The position numbers and the translations under genes were made by a program. A stretch of DNA of 64,000 nucleotides from Clostridiales bacterium. GTDB lineage: Bacteria > Bacillota > Clostridia > Peptostreptococcales > Anaerovoracaceae. The notes beneath the pieces are model-generated. The model was not told the DNA's origin. It saw only the letters and a list, made by a program, of their open reading frames with translations, and did no database searches. Where the stretch lies: positions 1 to 64,000 of the forward strand of contig SVCU01000004.1 in NCBI GenBank assembly GCA_015058215.1. Direction: 5' to 3'. Position 1 is the first letter of the stretch. Each line of letters starts with the position of its first letter. This document shows positions 52,265 to 61,492 of this stretch, in pieces.

Positions 52265-53005
52265 TTATTGTCCGTCCCTCTTACCAACACCGGAAAGCTT
52301 ATCATAAAGTAAGTCGGCTTTATCGGTGAGCTGCTTGCGGTAAATGACACAGAGCAGCAGCAGGATCCCGGTGATCACCAGCAGGACGATCAGGGAAATG
52401 TAATTTTCGGAACGCAGCAAATCGCCCATCAGAATACCGGCCAGCATGGCGGGAGTTCTTCCCAGAAGGGAAATCACCATCAGCGGGGCCAGACGGAATT
52501 TGGAGAGACCGGCCACATACACGATCATATCCTTGGGGACCATGGGGATCAGGTACAGGATAAAGATGATGGCATAAGCCTTCTTACTGTTGAGTTTTTC
52601 CAGAAATTCAGCTGTCTTTTCCTCACTGAAGAACAGCTCCACCGCGTCGCGCCCCAGAAGTTTTGCAAGGTAATAGGCAACGATCGTTCCGATGATGCAG
52701 CCGATGATGGTGACCAGATAACCGCCCCAGAGCCCCAGCGCATACCCGCCGGCGAACTGGGCCACCTGGCCGGGAATGACGGAGATCACGATCTGCACCA
52801 CCTGGATGCCCAGCAGGATCCACCAGCTTTGGGACTGGTGCTCGTCCAGAAAGGCATTGAGAGCCTCCCGGCTTTCAAAGAGTTCCAGCCAGGCGGGCTT
52901 TGCTAACGTGATGTACAGCGGAATGGCGGCGATGATCCCGATCAAAAGCAGGAATTTCAGCACCGCAAGGACTTTTTTCAGCCGCAGTTTCGTTGTTTCG
53001 TTCAT
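52265..53005 (-). CDS. TVP38/TMEM64 (DedA-like) membrane protein
   Basis: 246 residues, about six membrane helices. The SNARE-associated/VTT domain is visible: VVQIVISVIPGQVAQFAGGY and a GCIIGTIVAYYLAKLLGRD segment, plus PMVPKDMIVYVAG. Related proteins are proposed lipid scramblases or transporters. Start ATG 53005 with AAAGGGAA. It carries its own terminator. Confidence 0.93.
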   Translation of the reverse strand: MNETTKLRLKKVLAVLKFLLLIGIIAAIPLYITLAKPAWLELFESREALNAFLDEHQSQSWWILLGIQVVQIVISVIPGQVAQFAGGYALGLWGGYLVTIIGCIIGTIVAYYLAKLLGRDAVELFFSEEKTAEFLEKLNSKKAYAIIFILYLIPMVPKDMIVYVAGLSKFRLAPLMVISLLGRTPAMLAGILMGDLLRSENYISLIVLLVITGILLLLCVIYRKQLTDKADLLYDKLSGVGKRDGQ

Positions 53006-53055
53006 ATTTCTATTCCCTTTGTTTCACTTTTACTGTTGCATACCCCAAATGCTTT

Positions 53056-53073
53056 ACGATAAAAATTTATCGT
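53056..53073 (-). promoter_or_regulatory. AT-rich palindrome upstream of the TVP38 gene
   Basis: ACGATAAAAATTTATCGT, palindromic with one mismatch per half (8 of 9 pairs), 51 bases upstream of the start codon. Possible operator; no clear promoter could be aligned with it. Confidence 0.4.
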
Positions 53074-53090
53074 ATCACCATGTCCGCGAT

Positions 53091-53124
53091 ACGGCAGGGA
53101 ATCGAAGATCCCGTACCCTGCCGT
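53091..53124 (-). terminator. Hairpin after the gamma-lyase family gene
   Basis: 9-bp perfect stem ACGGCAGGG / CCCTGCCGT with a 16-base loop, 14 bases after the stop. No strong T tract directly after it. Confidence 0.6.
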
Positions 53125-53137
53125 TCGCATTTACTTT

Positions 53138-54430
53138 TTACAGCAGATGAGCCTGCTTCATGGCCTGCAGAGCCTTGATGACACCGAACTTGGAGTGTTC
53201 GTAGGTCAGGCCGCCCTGGAAATAGATGGTGTAGGGCTCTCTCAGAGGACCGTCGGCGGAAAGTTCGATGGAGGAACCCTGGATGAAAGCACCTGCTGCC
53301 ATGATGACATCATCATCGTAACCGGGCATTGCCCAGGGCACAGGAGTTACGTGGGAATCCACGGGTGCAGCGGCCTGAACGCCTTCTGCAAAGGCGCACA
53401 TACCTTCGGGAGAACCCACCTGAACGGCTTCAATGATGTCGCTTCTCTGGTCGAAAGGCAGCGGAGAAACGGCCATACCCTGGTCCTGGAAGACCTGACC
53501 GCAGAGGATGGCACCCTTTACGGCGCCGTTTACTACCTTGGGAGCCTGGAAGAAGCCCTGCATCATGGTTCTGGTCTGGCCGAAGGTGAGGCCGCATTCA
53601 CCGCCGATGCCGGGGGAAGTCAGTCTGCAGGCCACCAGGTCGATCAGATCCTTGCGGCCTGCCACGTAACCGCCGGAGAGAGCCAGGCCGCCGCCGGGGT
53701 TCTTGATCAGGGAGCCGGCCATGATGTCTGCACCCACTTCGGTGGGTTCCTTGGTGTCCAGGAATTCGCCGTAACAGTTATCGGTCATGCAGATGATGTC
53801 GGGGCGCAGTTCCTTGATGCGCTTGAAGCAGGCTTCGATCTCGGAGATCAGGATGGCCTTTCTCCAGGCGTAACCGGTGGCTCTCTGCACGTAAACCATG
53901 CGGGTTTTGGGAGTCAGAGCGGCTTCCAGAGCTTCCTGGTTGATGGTGCCGTCAGGCAGCAGGTCGATCTGCTTGTAGGTGATGCCGAAATCGATGAGGC
54001 TGCCCTTTCCCTTGCCGCTTTCGCTGATGCCGATGGCGGACTGGATGGTGTCGTAGGGCTTGCCGGTGGCTGCGATCATTTCGTCGCCGGGGCGCAGAAC
54101 GCCGGACAGTGCCAGGGACAGAGCATGGGTGCCGTTTACGATCTGGGTGCGGACCAGTGCAGCTTCGGTGCGGAACGTGGTGGCATAGATCTTTTCCAGG
54201 GCTTCCCGGCCGGGATCGTCGTAGCCGTAACCGGTGTACCAGTTGAAGTGCATATCGGAAATGCCGCATTTCTGGAATGCGTCCAGAACCTTGTACTGGT
54301 TGAAGGCCATGATGTCGTCCAGTTCGGCGAACCGTTCCTGAACCTTGGCTTCAGCGGCGTCTACGGCTTCCAGTACGTCGGGACGGATGCCCATATGTTC
54401 CTGCAGGAATGCGTTGGTTTTCTGACTCAT
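53138..54430 (-). CDS. Methionine gamma-lyase family protein (YnbB/aluminium-resistance type)
   Basis: 430 residues, PLP enzyme of the Cys/Met metabolism fold. HFNWYTGYGYDDPGREALEK, QIVNGTHALSLAL, the PLP lysine in SLIKNPGGGLALSGGYVAG and ECGLTFGQTRTMMQG are characteristic. The reaction is not established for the family. AGGAG before ATG 54430. Last gene of the mutS operon; in Bacillus the homologue also follows miaA. Confidence 0.94.
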   Translation of the reverse strand: MSQKTNAFLQEHMGIRPDVLEAVDAAEAKVQERFAELDDIMAFNQYKVLDAFQKCGISDMHFNWYTGYGYDDPGREALEKIYATTFRTEAALVRTQIVNGTHALSLALSGVLRPGDEMIAATGKPYDTIQSAIGISESGKGKGSLIDFGITYKQIDLLPDGTINQEALEAALTPKTRMVYVQRATGYAWRKAILISEIEACFKRIKELRPDIICMTDNCYGEFLDTKEPTEVGADIMAGSLIKNPGGGLALSGGYVAGRKDLIDLVACRLTSPGIGGECGLTFGQTRTMMQGFFQAPKVVNGAVKGAILCGQVFQDQGMAVSPLPFDQRSDIIEAVQVGSPEGMCAFAEGVQAAAPVDSHVTPVPWAMPGYDDDVIMAAGAFIQGSSIELSADGPLREPYTIYFQGGLTYEHSKFGVIKALQAMKQAHLL

Positions 54431-54461
54431 AGTATCTTGTTCTCCTGTCATGATTTGTGAT

Positions 54462-55604
54462 TTATTCTTTGAAGTCCCGGTCGAATTCTTCATCCCATTC
54501 GAAGTTTCGTACCAGGTCTCGTTTGACGTTGAGTTTGTGGGCGGCGTACAGCTGGGTGGTGGTCACGTTTTCGTGGTCCAGAAGCGCCTGTACGTCGTAG
54601 ATGGAATTGCCCCGTCCGATCAGGGAGGTGGCAGCGGTGGCCCGCAGTTTATGCGGGCTGTAGCCGGCGGACCGGGCAGTCTCCATGCCGATGGAGGTGT
54701 ATTTCTTCACCAGTTCGCGGATCTGACGCTCCGTCATCCGTTTTCCCTGCAGGGACAGGAAGGCGGCGTCTTTTTCCTCTTCGGCAAGGGCGTCATCCTT
54801 GGCCCGTTCCAGCTCGAAATACTCGGTGAGGGCCTTTTCCACGGATCGGTTGATGGGCATCATGGATTCCTTGCCCCGCTTCCGGTAGATTTTGAACTCG
54901 CCGCGGTTGAAGTTGAACGAAGAAACGTTCAGCTCCCGAAGCTCCGAAAGACGGAGACCGTAGGTCAGGAACAGGGTCAGGATGGCCTTATCCCGGTATT
55001 TGGTCTTTTCCCAGAAGTCGTGTTCGCGCTTGGTGAGATGGGTGCCTGTGGAGACGGCGTCCAGCATGCGCATTACTTCGTCATCCTGCAGAGCTTTGAT
55101 CTCTTTTTCGCTGGGCTTGGGCACCTTGATGGGGTCGAAGGTGTCGGTAATGTTATCCGGGATCAGCCCCAGACGGTGAAGGCACTTGAAGAATACGGAA
55201 AGCGAGGAACGCTTGCGGTACAGTGCCCGTTTGTCGTTTTTGTAGATGTGGACAGTATTTTCCTTTTCCACCTTGTAGCGGCGGCAGTAGTCCAGAAACA
55301 GGTTCACATCCATGCCGTTGACGGCGGCAAGATCTTCCTGACGGATCTGCTTGGGGGTCTCGGCCCGGGTCAGGTCCGTCTCCTGGATCAGATACTGCAG
55401 GAAAAAGTACACATCCCGCAGATAGGCCAGGCGTGTCATGGGGAGCACGGCACTTTTCAGATACAGGAAATATCCCCTCAGGAAACCGGGCAACTTGCGC
55501 TCGATCTCTTCGCACTGGTCTAAGATCAGATTTTCTTTGCGGACGATGTTGTCCGGCTTGTCGGTTTTGTTATGAAGCAGGATGTTGGGCTCTTTGTTAT
55601 CCAT
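54462..55604 (-). CDS. Tyrosine recombinase, XerS-like
   Basis: 380 residues. N-terminal core-binding domain and C-terminal catalytic domain with arginine I in GLRLSELREL, a hairpin Lys in KRGKE, HKLRAT (His-x-x-Arg, but Ala instead of the common His after it), the His in LLDHENV and the tyrosine in TTQLYAAH. The long N-terminal domain and the HKLR motif resemble streptococcal XerS, which resolves chromosome dimers alone. It overlaps miaA by 8 bases and is operonic with mutS-mutL-miaA. Confidence 0.87.
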   Translation of the reverse strand: MDNKEPNILLHNKTDKPDNIVRKENLILDQCEEIERKLPGFLRGYFLYLKSAVLPMTRLAYLRDVYFFLQYLIQETDLTRAETPKQIRQEDLAAVNGMDVNLFLDYCRRYKVEKENTVHIYKNDKRALYRKRSSLSVFFKCLHRLGLIPDNITDTFDPIKVPKPSEKEIKALQDDEVMRMLDAVSTGTHLTKREHDFWEKTKYRDKAILTLFLTYGLRLSELRELNVSSFNFNRGEFKIYRKRGKESMMPINRSVEKALTEYFELERAKDDALAEEEKDAAFLSLQGKRMTERQIRELVKKYTSIGMETARSAGYSPHKLRATAATSLIGRGNSIYDVQALLDHENVTTTQLYAAHKLNVKRDLVRNFEWDEEFDRDFKE

Positions 55605-56535
55605 GGAGAGCCTCCTTTACCTGCCGCAGGAATTCCTCCAGAGCCCGGTCTTCCTCCTCGTAATCGGAGATGTTGAACCAGTGCATTTCCGGGTTCCGGC
55701 GGAACCAGATCAGCTGGCGGCGGGCATAGCGGCGGGAATTTCGCTGTACAAGCTCCAGGGCCCGGTCTTCGTCGTATTCCCCCTTCAGGTGGGCGATCAC
55801 TTCTTTGTAGCCGATGCCCTTCATGGAAATGTCGGAAGCGTCCAGACCTTCCGCCAGGAGGCCTTTCACCTCATCGATGAGGCCGGCTTCAAAGAGCAGC
55901 TTGGCCCGCAGGTTGATCCGCTGATGCAGCTCTCCCCTGTCTCTGTCCAGGCAGAACAGCACCGGCTCGAAGTCTTCTGTCTTGACGAAGGACTGTTCGA
56001 ATTCCGGGATCCCCTCCCCTGTGGTTTCCAGAACCTCCAGAGCGCGGACGATCTTCTGCACGTTGTTGGGATGGATCCGCTCTGCGGCTTCCGGGTCCTT
56101 TTCACGGAGACGGGCGTGGAGGGCTTCTGCCCCCTTCTCCGCTGCCTCTTTCTCAAGTGCCCTTCTGAGGCTCTCATCGGCTCCCTGAACGCCGAAATCC
56201 ATCTGGTAGATCAAGGAGTTGACGTAGAGCCCTGTGCCCCCGGAAACCACGGGAAGCTTGCCGCGGTTCAGAATGTCCGAGATGGCCGCTTTGGCAAGAG
56301 GCTGATACTCCGCCACGGAGAACTGCTGCTGGGGCGGCAGGAAGTCCACCAGATGGTGGACGGCCTGGGCCTGCTCTTCCGGAGTGGGCTTGGCGCTGCC
56401 GATATCCATGCGCTGGTAGATCTGCATGGAGTCTGCGGAAACGATCTCACCGTCCAGAGCCCGGGCGGCTGCGATGGCATATTTGGTTTTTCCCACCGCC
56501 GTAGGGCCGACGATGAACAATACCTTTTGTTTCAT
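55597..56535 (-). CDS. miaA: tRNA dimethylallyltransferase MiaA
   Basis: 312 residues. P-loop IVGPTAVGKTKYAI, EIVSADSMQIYQRMDIGSAKP, VSGGTGLYVNSLIY and the tRNA-binding RNSRRYARRQLIWFR are all present. It makes i6A37 using dimethylallyl diphosphate from the isoprenoid pathway. hfq, commonly next, is absent; a Xer recombinase takes its place. ATG 56535 follows a GGAG. Confidence 0.97.
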   Translation of the reverse strand: MKQKVLFIVGPTAVGKTKYAIAAARALDGEIVSADSMQIYQRMDIGSAKPTPEEQAQAVHHLVDFLPPQQQFSVAEYQPLAKAAISDILNRGKLPVVSGGTGLYVNSLIYQMDFGVQGADESLRRALEKEAAEKGAEALHARLREKDPEAAERIHPNNVQKIVRALEVLETTGEGIPEFEQSFVKTEDFEPVLFCLDRDRGELHQRINLRAKLLFEAGLIDEVKGLLAEGLDASDISMKGIGYKEVIAHLKGEYDEDRALELVQRNSRRYARRQLIWFRRNPEMHWFNISDYEEEDRALEEFLRQVKEALHG

Positions 56536-56536
56536 G

Positions 56537-58597
56537 TTATCTCCGTTTGAACAGTTTTTCGATCTCATCCCGGGAAAGCTTCAGGAAAACAGGTCTGCCG
56601 TGGGGACAGCTGAAGGGGTTTTCGCATTTGCCCAGATCCTGCAGCAGTTGTTTCATTTCCAGAAGATCCAACTGGTCGTTGGCCTTGATGGCGCTCTTGC
56701 AGGAAGCGGTGATGATCCGTTCCAGTTTCTTGGGGTCGGTGATATCCCTCTCTTCTTCCAGCGTTTCCAGGAACATATCGATGAAGTTTCTGGCTTCGGT
56801 CATATCCATGAAAGCGGGGATTTCCTTTACCGCGTAGGACTTGGGACCGAATTCCTCCAGGGTGTAGCTGAGAGTGGAAAGATAAGGCACCCAGTCGTCT
56901 TCGCGGCTTTTGACCGCAGGGGAAACCTCCACCACGAAAGGTGTCAGCAGCATTTGAGAGGCCTTCTGCTGGTTTTTCTGGCCGGACAGCAGGGTTTCGT
57001 AGAAGACCCGCTCATGGGCGGCATGCTGGTCGATCAGATAGAAGAATTCGTCGTCGGAAGCGGTGATGTAGGTGGCAAAAATGGAGCCGGTCACATGGAG
57101 GGCTTCCGGAACGAAGGCTCTGGGTTTGGGCGCTTCTGCAGCAGCGGATACGCCGGCGGCGGAAGTCTTGGAATCCGCAGAATTTACAGCACCGGCGGCA
57201 TTTTTGCTGCCGTAGGAAGGCCGTTCTTCAAAGACCACAGGGATCTCCGGCGCGGGTGCAGAAACCGGCTTTGCTGCAGAGGGTGCAGTGGGTTCCGGCT
57301 TGGAAATCGGCGAAGTTGCTGCTTTTTCAGCTTCTGCAGCAGCGGGACGGGCTGCGGGAGGCGGCGTCACCTGTTTCTGTTCAGCTGCTTGTTTGCTTAA
57401 CAATAATTCTTTAACGTTAAGTGCCCCCTGGGTTCCCTTCTCGATGGAAGAAATGCCGGCGAACTGGTTCTTGCTGTTCTTCTGGTTGATGGCATTCTTC
57501 TTCACATCGGCCAGAGTACGGGCAAGGGCATCCCGCTCTGCGGCGGTGGTGTTCTGTACCTTGACTCTGCCCCCTTCTGCGTTCTCCAGATTGCGGATCT
57601 CGGGAACGGCATAGCGGGTGTAGAGGGCTTTTCGCACCGCATCGGCCACAAATGCGCGGACGTTTCCTTCCTGATCGAAGCGAACTTCCCGTTTATTGGG
57701 GTGGATGTTCACATCCAGACGGGAGGGATCCACGGACAGGAACAGGAATGCGGCGGGGTAACGGCCTTCTGCCAGCTTTTCCCGGTAGCCGTCGGTGAGG
57801 GCGTGCTCCAGAAGCTTGCTGTTGATGCTTCTGCCGTTGACGAAGAAAATCTGGCTGCGGCGGGTGGTTTTGCTGAGCTCAGGAGCGGAAATATAGGCTT
57901 CCAGAGCCATGCCGTCCCGTTCTTCTTTCACATAAATCAGGTGTTCCGCCAGGTTTCTGCCGTAAACGGTGAGGATATTGGCGTAGAGATCGCCTTTTCC
58001 GGGAGTGCTGAACAGCACGGAGCCGTTGCTGATGAGGCGGATTTTCACCTTGGGATAGGCCAGGGCCATGCGGGAAACGAAATCGATGACCAGAGCGCTT
58101 TCCGTGCCGTCGGGCTTCAGGAATTTCAGACGGGCGGGGGTGTTGTAGAAGAGATCGGTCACGATGATGGTGGTGCCGTCGGGTGCGCCGGTCTCGGCTT
58201 TCTCCAGTAGTTCTCCCCCTTCTGTCACCACCCGGAAACCGGTCTGGGAAGTGCGGGTCTTGGTGATCATTTCCACCCGGGAAACGGCGGCAATGCTGGA
58301 AAGGGCTTCGCCGCGGAACCCCAGAGTCCCGATGGAATCCAGGTCTTCGGCGGTGCGGATCTTGCTGGTGGCGTGGCGCTCAAAGGCCAGATCCAGATCC
58401 TCTTTCTCGATGCCGCAGCCGTTGTCGGTGATGCGGATATAGGATTTGCCGCCGTTTCGGATCTCGATGATGACGGAATCGGCTCCGGCGTCCAGAGCGT
58501 TTTCCAGAAGTTCCTTTACAGCGGAAAGAGGCCGTTCCACCACCTCGCCGGCGGCGATCTTATCGGCTACGTCTTTTGCTAATTTTACGATGGCCAT
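56537..58597 (-). CDS. mutL: DNA mismatch repair protein MutL
   Basis: 686 residues. GHKL ATPase motifs ELLENALDAGA, TDNGCGIEKED and TLGFRGEALSS. A Pro/Ala-rich linker (about residues 395-480) is followed by the dimerisation/endonuclease domain: DQHAAHERVFYE fits the endonuclease motif DQHA-x2-E-x4-E, with ACKSAIKANDQL and SCPHGRPV as further motifs. So it should nick DNA itself, consistent with no MutH. AAGGAGG before the ATG. Confidence 0.97.
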   Translation of the reverse strand: MAIVKLAKDVADKIAAGEVVERPLSAVKELLENALDAGADSVIIEIRNGGKSYIRITDNGCGIEKEDLDLAFERHATSKIRTAEDLDSIGTLGFRGEALSSIAAVSRVEMITKTRTSQTGFRVVTEGGELLEKAETGAPDGTTIIVTDLFYNTPARLKFLKPDGTESALVIDFVSRMALAYPKVKIRLISNGSVLFSTPGKGDLYANILTVYGRNLAEHLIYVKEERDGMALEAYISAPELSKTTRRSQIFFVNGRSINSKLLEHALTDGYREKLAEGRYPAAFLFLSVDPSRLDVNIHPNKREVRFDQEGNVRAFVADAVRKALYTRYAVPEIRNLENAEGGRVKVQNTTAAERDALARTLADVKKNAINQKNSKNQFAGISSIEKGTQGALNVKELLLSKQAAEQKQVTPPPAARPAAAEAEKAATSPISKPEPTAPSAAKPVSAPAPEIPVVFEERPSYGSKNAAGAVNSADSKTSAAGVSAAAEAPKPRAFVPEALHVTGSIFATYITASDDEFFYLIDQHAAHERVFYETLLSGQKNQQKASQMLLTPFVVEVSPAVKSREDDWVPYLSTLSYTLEEFGPKSYAVKEIPAFMDMTEARNFIDMFLETLEEERDITDPKKLERIITASCKSAIKANDQLDLLEMKQLLQDLGKCENPFSCPHGRPVFLKLSRDEIEKLFKRR

Positions 58598-58612
58598 AAG
58601 GGGACCTCCTTG

Positions 58613-61276
58613 TTATTTTTCAGCGGCTTCCTTCAGCTCTTCCAGGATGCGGAAGGCCTGGGAAGGTGTGATTTCCATTAAGTTCAGAGACTTCAGCCGG
58701 TCCACCACGGGGTTGGGAGCGAAGCTGAAGAAAGAAAGCTGGGCCGGTTCTTCGGCGGCAGCACGGCTTGCAGTGGATTTTTCGGCTGCAGAGCCATCGG
58801 AAGCACCGAAACCGGTCATCAGGGTGGATCTTGCCAGATCCCCTGCCCCGCTTCCTGCGGATTCCAGTTCTTCCAGCTTGAGGCGGGCGGCTTCCAGAAC
58901 ACGTTCGGGGACACCGGCCAGTTTGGCCACATGGATGCCGTAGCTGCGGCTGGCGCTGCCTTCCACGATCTTGTGCAGGAACACGATGTTGCCGTCGATC
59001 TCCTTTACATCCACGTTCAGATTGTGGAGACCGGGCAGGCTGTCTTCCAGAACGGTGAGTTCGTGGTAATGGGTGGCGAACAGCGTACGCACCTGGTTTT
59101 TCACCTTGCAGAGGTATTCTGCGGCGGCATAGGCGATGGAAAGGCCGTCGTAGGTGCTGGTGCCGCGGCCGATCTCGTCCAGGATCACCAGACTCTTCTC
59201 GGTGGCGGTGTTCAGGATGTAGGCCAGCTCGCTCATTTCCACGAAGAAGGTACTCTGGCCCTGAGCCAGGTTATCGGAAGCGCCGATTCTGGTGTAGATC
59301 CGGTCTACGATGCCGATCTCCGCCCGTTCTGCGGGGACGAAGCAGCCGGCCTGTGCCATGAGCACGATCAGGGCCGTCTGGCGCATGTAGGTGGATTTAC
59401 CGGCCATATTGGGACCGGTGATCAGCAGCAGGCTCTGGTCTCTGCGGTCCAGATAGGTATCGTTGGAGACGAAAATGCCGTCCTTGATGGTGGTTTCGAT
59501 GACGGGATGTCTGCCCTTTTCGATGCGCAGCACGTCGCCGTCGGTGACCTCCGGCTTTACATAACCCAGGCGGCTTCCCACTTCCGCAAAGGACGTAAGA
59601 ACATCCAGGCTGCTGATGGCGGCGGAGGTTTCCTGGATCACGGGGATGTATTCCTGTACTGTGGCCCGCAGCTCCTGGAACAGATGGTATTCCAGCTGGT
59701 TGATCTTGGTTTCTGCGTTCAGCACCACGGATTCCACTTCCTTGAGTTCGGGGGTGATGTAGCGCTCGCAGTTCACCAGAGTCTGCTTGCGGATGTAATC
59801 CTGGGGAACGAATTCCTGGTTGGCTTTGGTGACTTCGATGTAATAGCCGAAGACCTTGTTGTAGCCCACCTTCAGGTTCTTGATGCCGGTGCGTTCCCGT
59901 TCGGTGCCTTCCAGCCCGGCGATCCACTGCTGGCCGTCCTTGATGGAATCCTTCAGGTTGTCCAGTTCTTCGGAGTAGCCGGGTTTGATGAGGCCGCCTT
60001 CGCGGATGGTGAAGGGCGGTTCTTCTACGATGGCCTTCAGGATAATGGCGTGGAGATCCGTGAGATCGGCGATCTTCTGCTCCAGTTCTTCCAGAAGTGC
60101 ATCGCCGCAGCCTGCCAGTTGGGCTTTGATCTCGGGCAGAGCCACGATGGAGTTTCTGAGAGCGATCATGTCGCGGGCGTTGGCGTTGCCGCAGGCCACG
60201 CGGCCGGTGAGTCGTTCCAGGTCGTAAATGCCCTTCAGAGCCTCTTTGATGTCGTTGCGGAGCAAAATACCGTCAGTGAGGGTTTCCACCGCGTCAAGGC
60301 GCTTCTGGATGGCTTTGCGGGAGTTCAGAGGCTCCTTCAGCCACTGCTTCATCTTGCGGGAACCCATGGCGGTATGGGTCTTGTCCAGAACCCCCAGCAG
60401 AGAGCCCTGCAGCTTTTTATCGAAGAGAGTCTCCGTCAGTTCCAGGTTCTTGATGGTGTATTTGTCCAGTGCCATGTGGTCCTGGGTGGTATACAGATTC
60501 AGATTGTTCAGGTGCGTGAGGTCCTGTTTCTGGGTCTCCAGCAGGTAGGCCAGCATGGCGGCCAGGGCTTCCGTCACTTCGGGAAGCTCGTCCAGACCGA
60601 TGCCCTTCAGGGAGCCGATATGGAAATGGCGCAGGATCCGGTCGATACCGGCCTCGGTGCGGTAATAAGAGGCTTCCAGAGGAGTGATGCAGCCGTCCAC
60701 ATAAGACGGGATCTCTTCGAAGGCGGCGGCTTCCGCATCGGAGGCATTCAGCAGGATTTCACGGGGCTTCAGCTTTACCAGCTCGTTGATCAGCTTTTCG
60801 GCGTAACCGCTGCCCGTAAAAGAGGTGGCGGCCATTTCACCGGTGGAGATGTCGCAGTAAGCAAGACCGGCGGCAGTTTCTGCAGCGTAGACGGAGACCA
60901 GATAGTTGTTCTCCGTTTCCGTCAGCATGGACTGGGACAGCAGCGTGCCGGGGGTGATGACCCGTACCACTTCGCGCTTTACCAGACCCTTGGCGGTGGC
61001 GGGGTCTTCCATCTGTTCGCAGATGGCCACCTTGAAGCCTTTGTTCACCAGTTTTGCAATATAGGTATCAGCGGAATGATACGGAACACCGCACATGGGA
61101 GCCCGTTCTTCCAGACCGCAGTTTTTGCCCGTCAGGGTGATCTCCATCGCCTTGGAACCGGCGATGGCGTCCTCGAAAAACATTTCATAGAAGTCGCCCA
61201 GGCGGTAAAACAAAATGCAGTCGGGATACTGCTTTTTGGTCTCCATATATTGTTCCATCATCGGGGTCAGTGCCAT
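58613..61276 (-). CDS. mutS: DNA mismatch repair protein MutS
   Basis: 887 residues. Mismatch-binding N-terminus (FYRLGDFYEMFFEDA with the intercalating Phe-x-Glu), clamp and lever domains, P-loop GPNMAGKSTYMRQTA, ATHYHELTVLE. Start ATG 61276 with AAGGAG. First gene of the operon mutS-mutL-miaA-xer-gamma-lyase, read from a good promoter at 61327-61356. Confidence 0.98.
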   Translation of the reverse strand: MALTPMMEQYMETKKQYPDCILFYRLGDFYEMFFEDAIAGSKAMEITLTGKNCGLEERAPMCGVPYHSADTYIAKLVNKGFKVAICEQMEDPATAKGLVKREVVRVITPGTLLSQSMLTETENNYLVSVYAAETAAGLAYCDISTGEMAATSFTGSGYAEKLINELVKLKPREILLNASDAEAAAFEEIPSYVDGCITPLEASYYRTEAGIDRILRHFHIGSLKGIGLDELPEVTEALAAMLAYLLETQKQDLTHLNNLNLYTTQDHMALDKYTIKNLELTETLFDKKLQGSLLGVLDKTHTAMGSRKMKQWLKEPLNSRKAIQKRLDAVETLTDGILLRNDIKEALKGIYDLERLTGRVACGNANARDMIALRNSIVALPEIKAQLAGCGDALLEELEQKIADLTDLHAIILKAIVEEPPFTIREGGLIKPGYSEELDNLKDSIKDGQQWIAGLEGTERERTGIKNLKVGYNKVFGYYIEVTKANQEFVPQDYIRKQTLVNCERYITPELKEVESVVLNAETKINQLEYHLFQELRATVQEYIPVIQETSAAISSLDVLTSFAEVGSRLGYVKPEVTDGDVLRIEKGRHPVIETTIKDGIFVSNDTYLDRRDQSLLLITGPNMAGKSTYMRQTALIVLMAQAGCFVPAERAEIGIVDRIYTRIGASDNLAQGQSTFFVEMSELAYILNTATEKSLVILDEIGRGTSTYDGLSIAYAAAEYLCKVKNQVRTLFATHYHELTVLEDSLPGLHNLNVDVKEIDGNIVFLHKIVEGSASRSYGIHVAKLAGVPERVLEAARLKLEELESAGSGAGDLARSTLMTGFGASDGSAAEKSTASRAAAEEPAQLSFFSFAPNPVVDRLKSLNLMEITPSQAFRILEELKEAAEK

Positions 61277-61326
61277 GATTTTTGCTCCTTGTCTGCTGAC
61301 TTTGACTCGTTGTCAAGTAACAATCC

Positions 61327-61356
61327 ATTATACAACATTTTGTGCTGTTTTGACAA
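61327..61356 (-). promoter_or_regulatory. Promoter of the mutS operon
   Basis: On the - strand TTGTCA (61356-61351), 18-base spacer, TATAAT (61332-61327). The start codon is about 50 bases downstream. Confidence 0.82.
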
Positions 61357-61405
61357 GGGCTTCGGCCTCTTCCTACAATAAATATGGCGGCATCGTTTCG
61401 CCGGC

Positions 61406-61434
61406 TTGCGGCCCTTTTTTCTTTGTGATAAAAT
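61406..61434 (+). promoter_or_regulatory. Possible promoter of the HAD gene
   Basis: TTGCGG (61406-61411) and TAAAAT (61429-61434), 17-base spacer, 58 bases before the HAD start. Weak -35. Confidence 0.4.
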
Positions 61435-61492
61435 GACGAAGAATGCAAACTGATTCCACTTGAAATCACGTCCTCGCGAAAGGAGTTTTTCC

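Noticed and set aside
58931..61381. 816-codon + strand frame opposite mutS
   Set aside because: Antisense shadow of mutS; no recognisable domain and no start signal.
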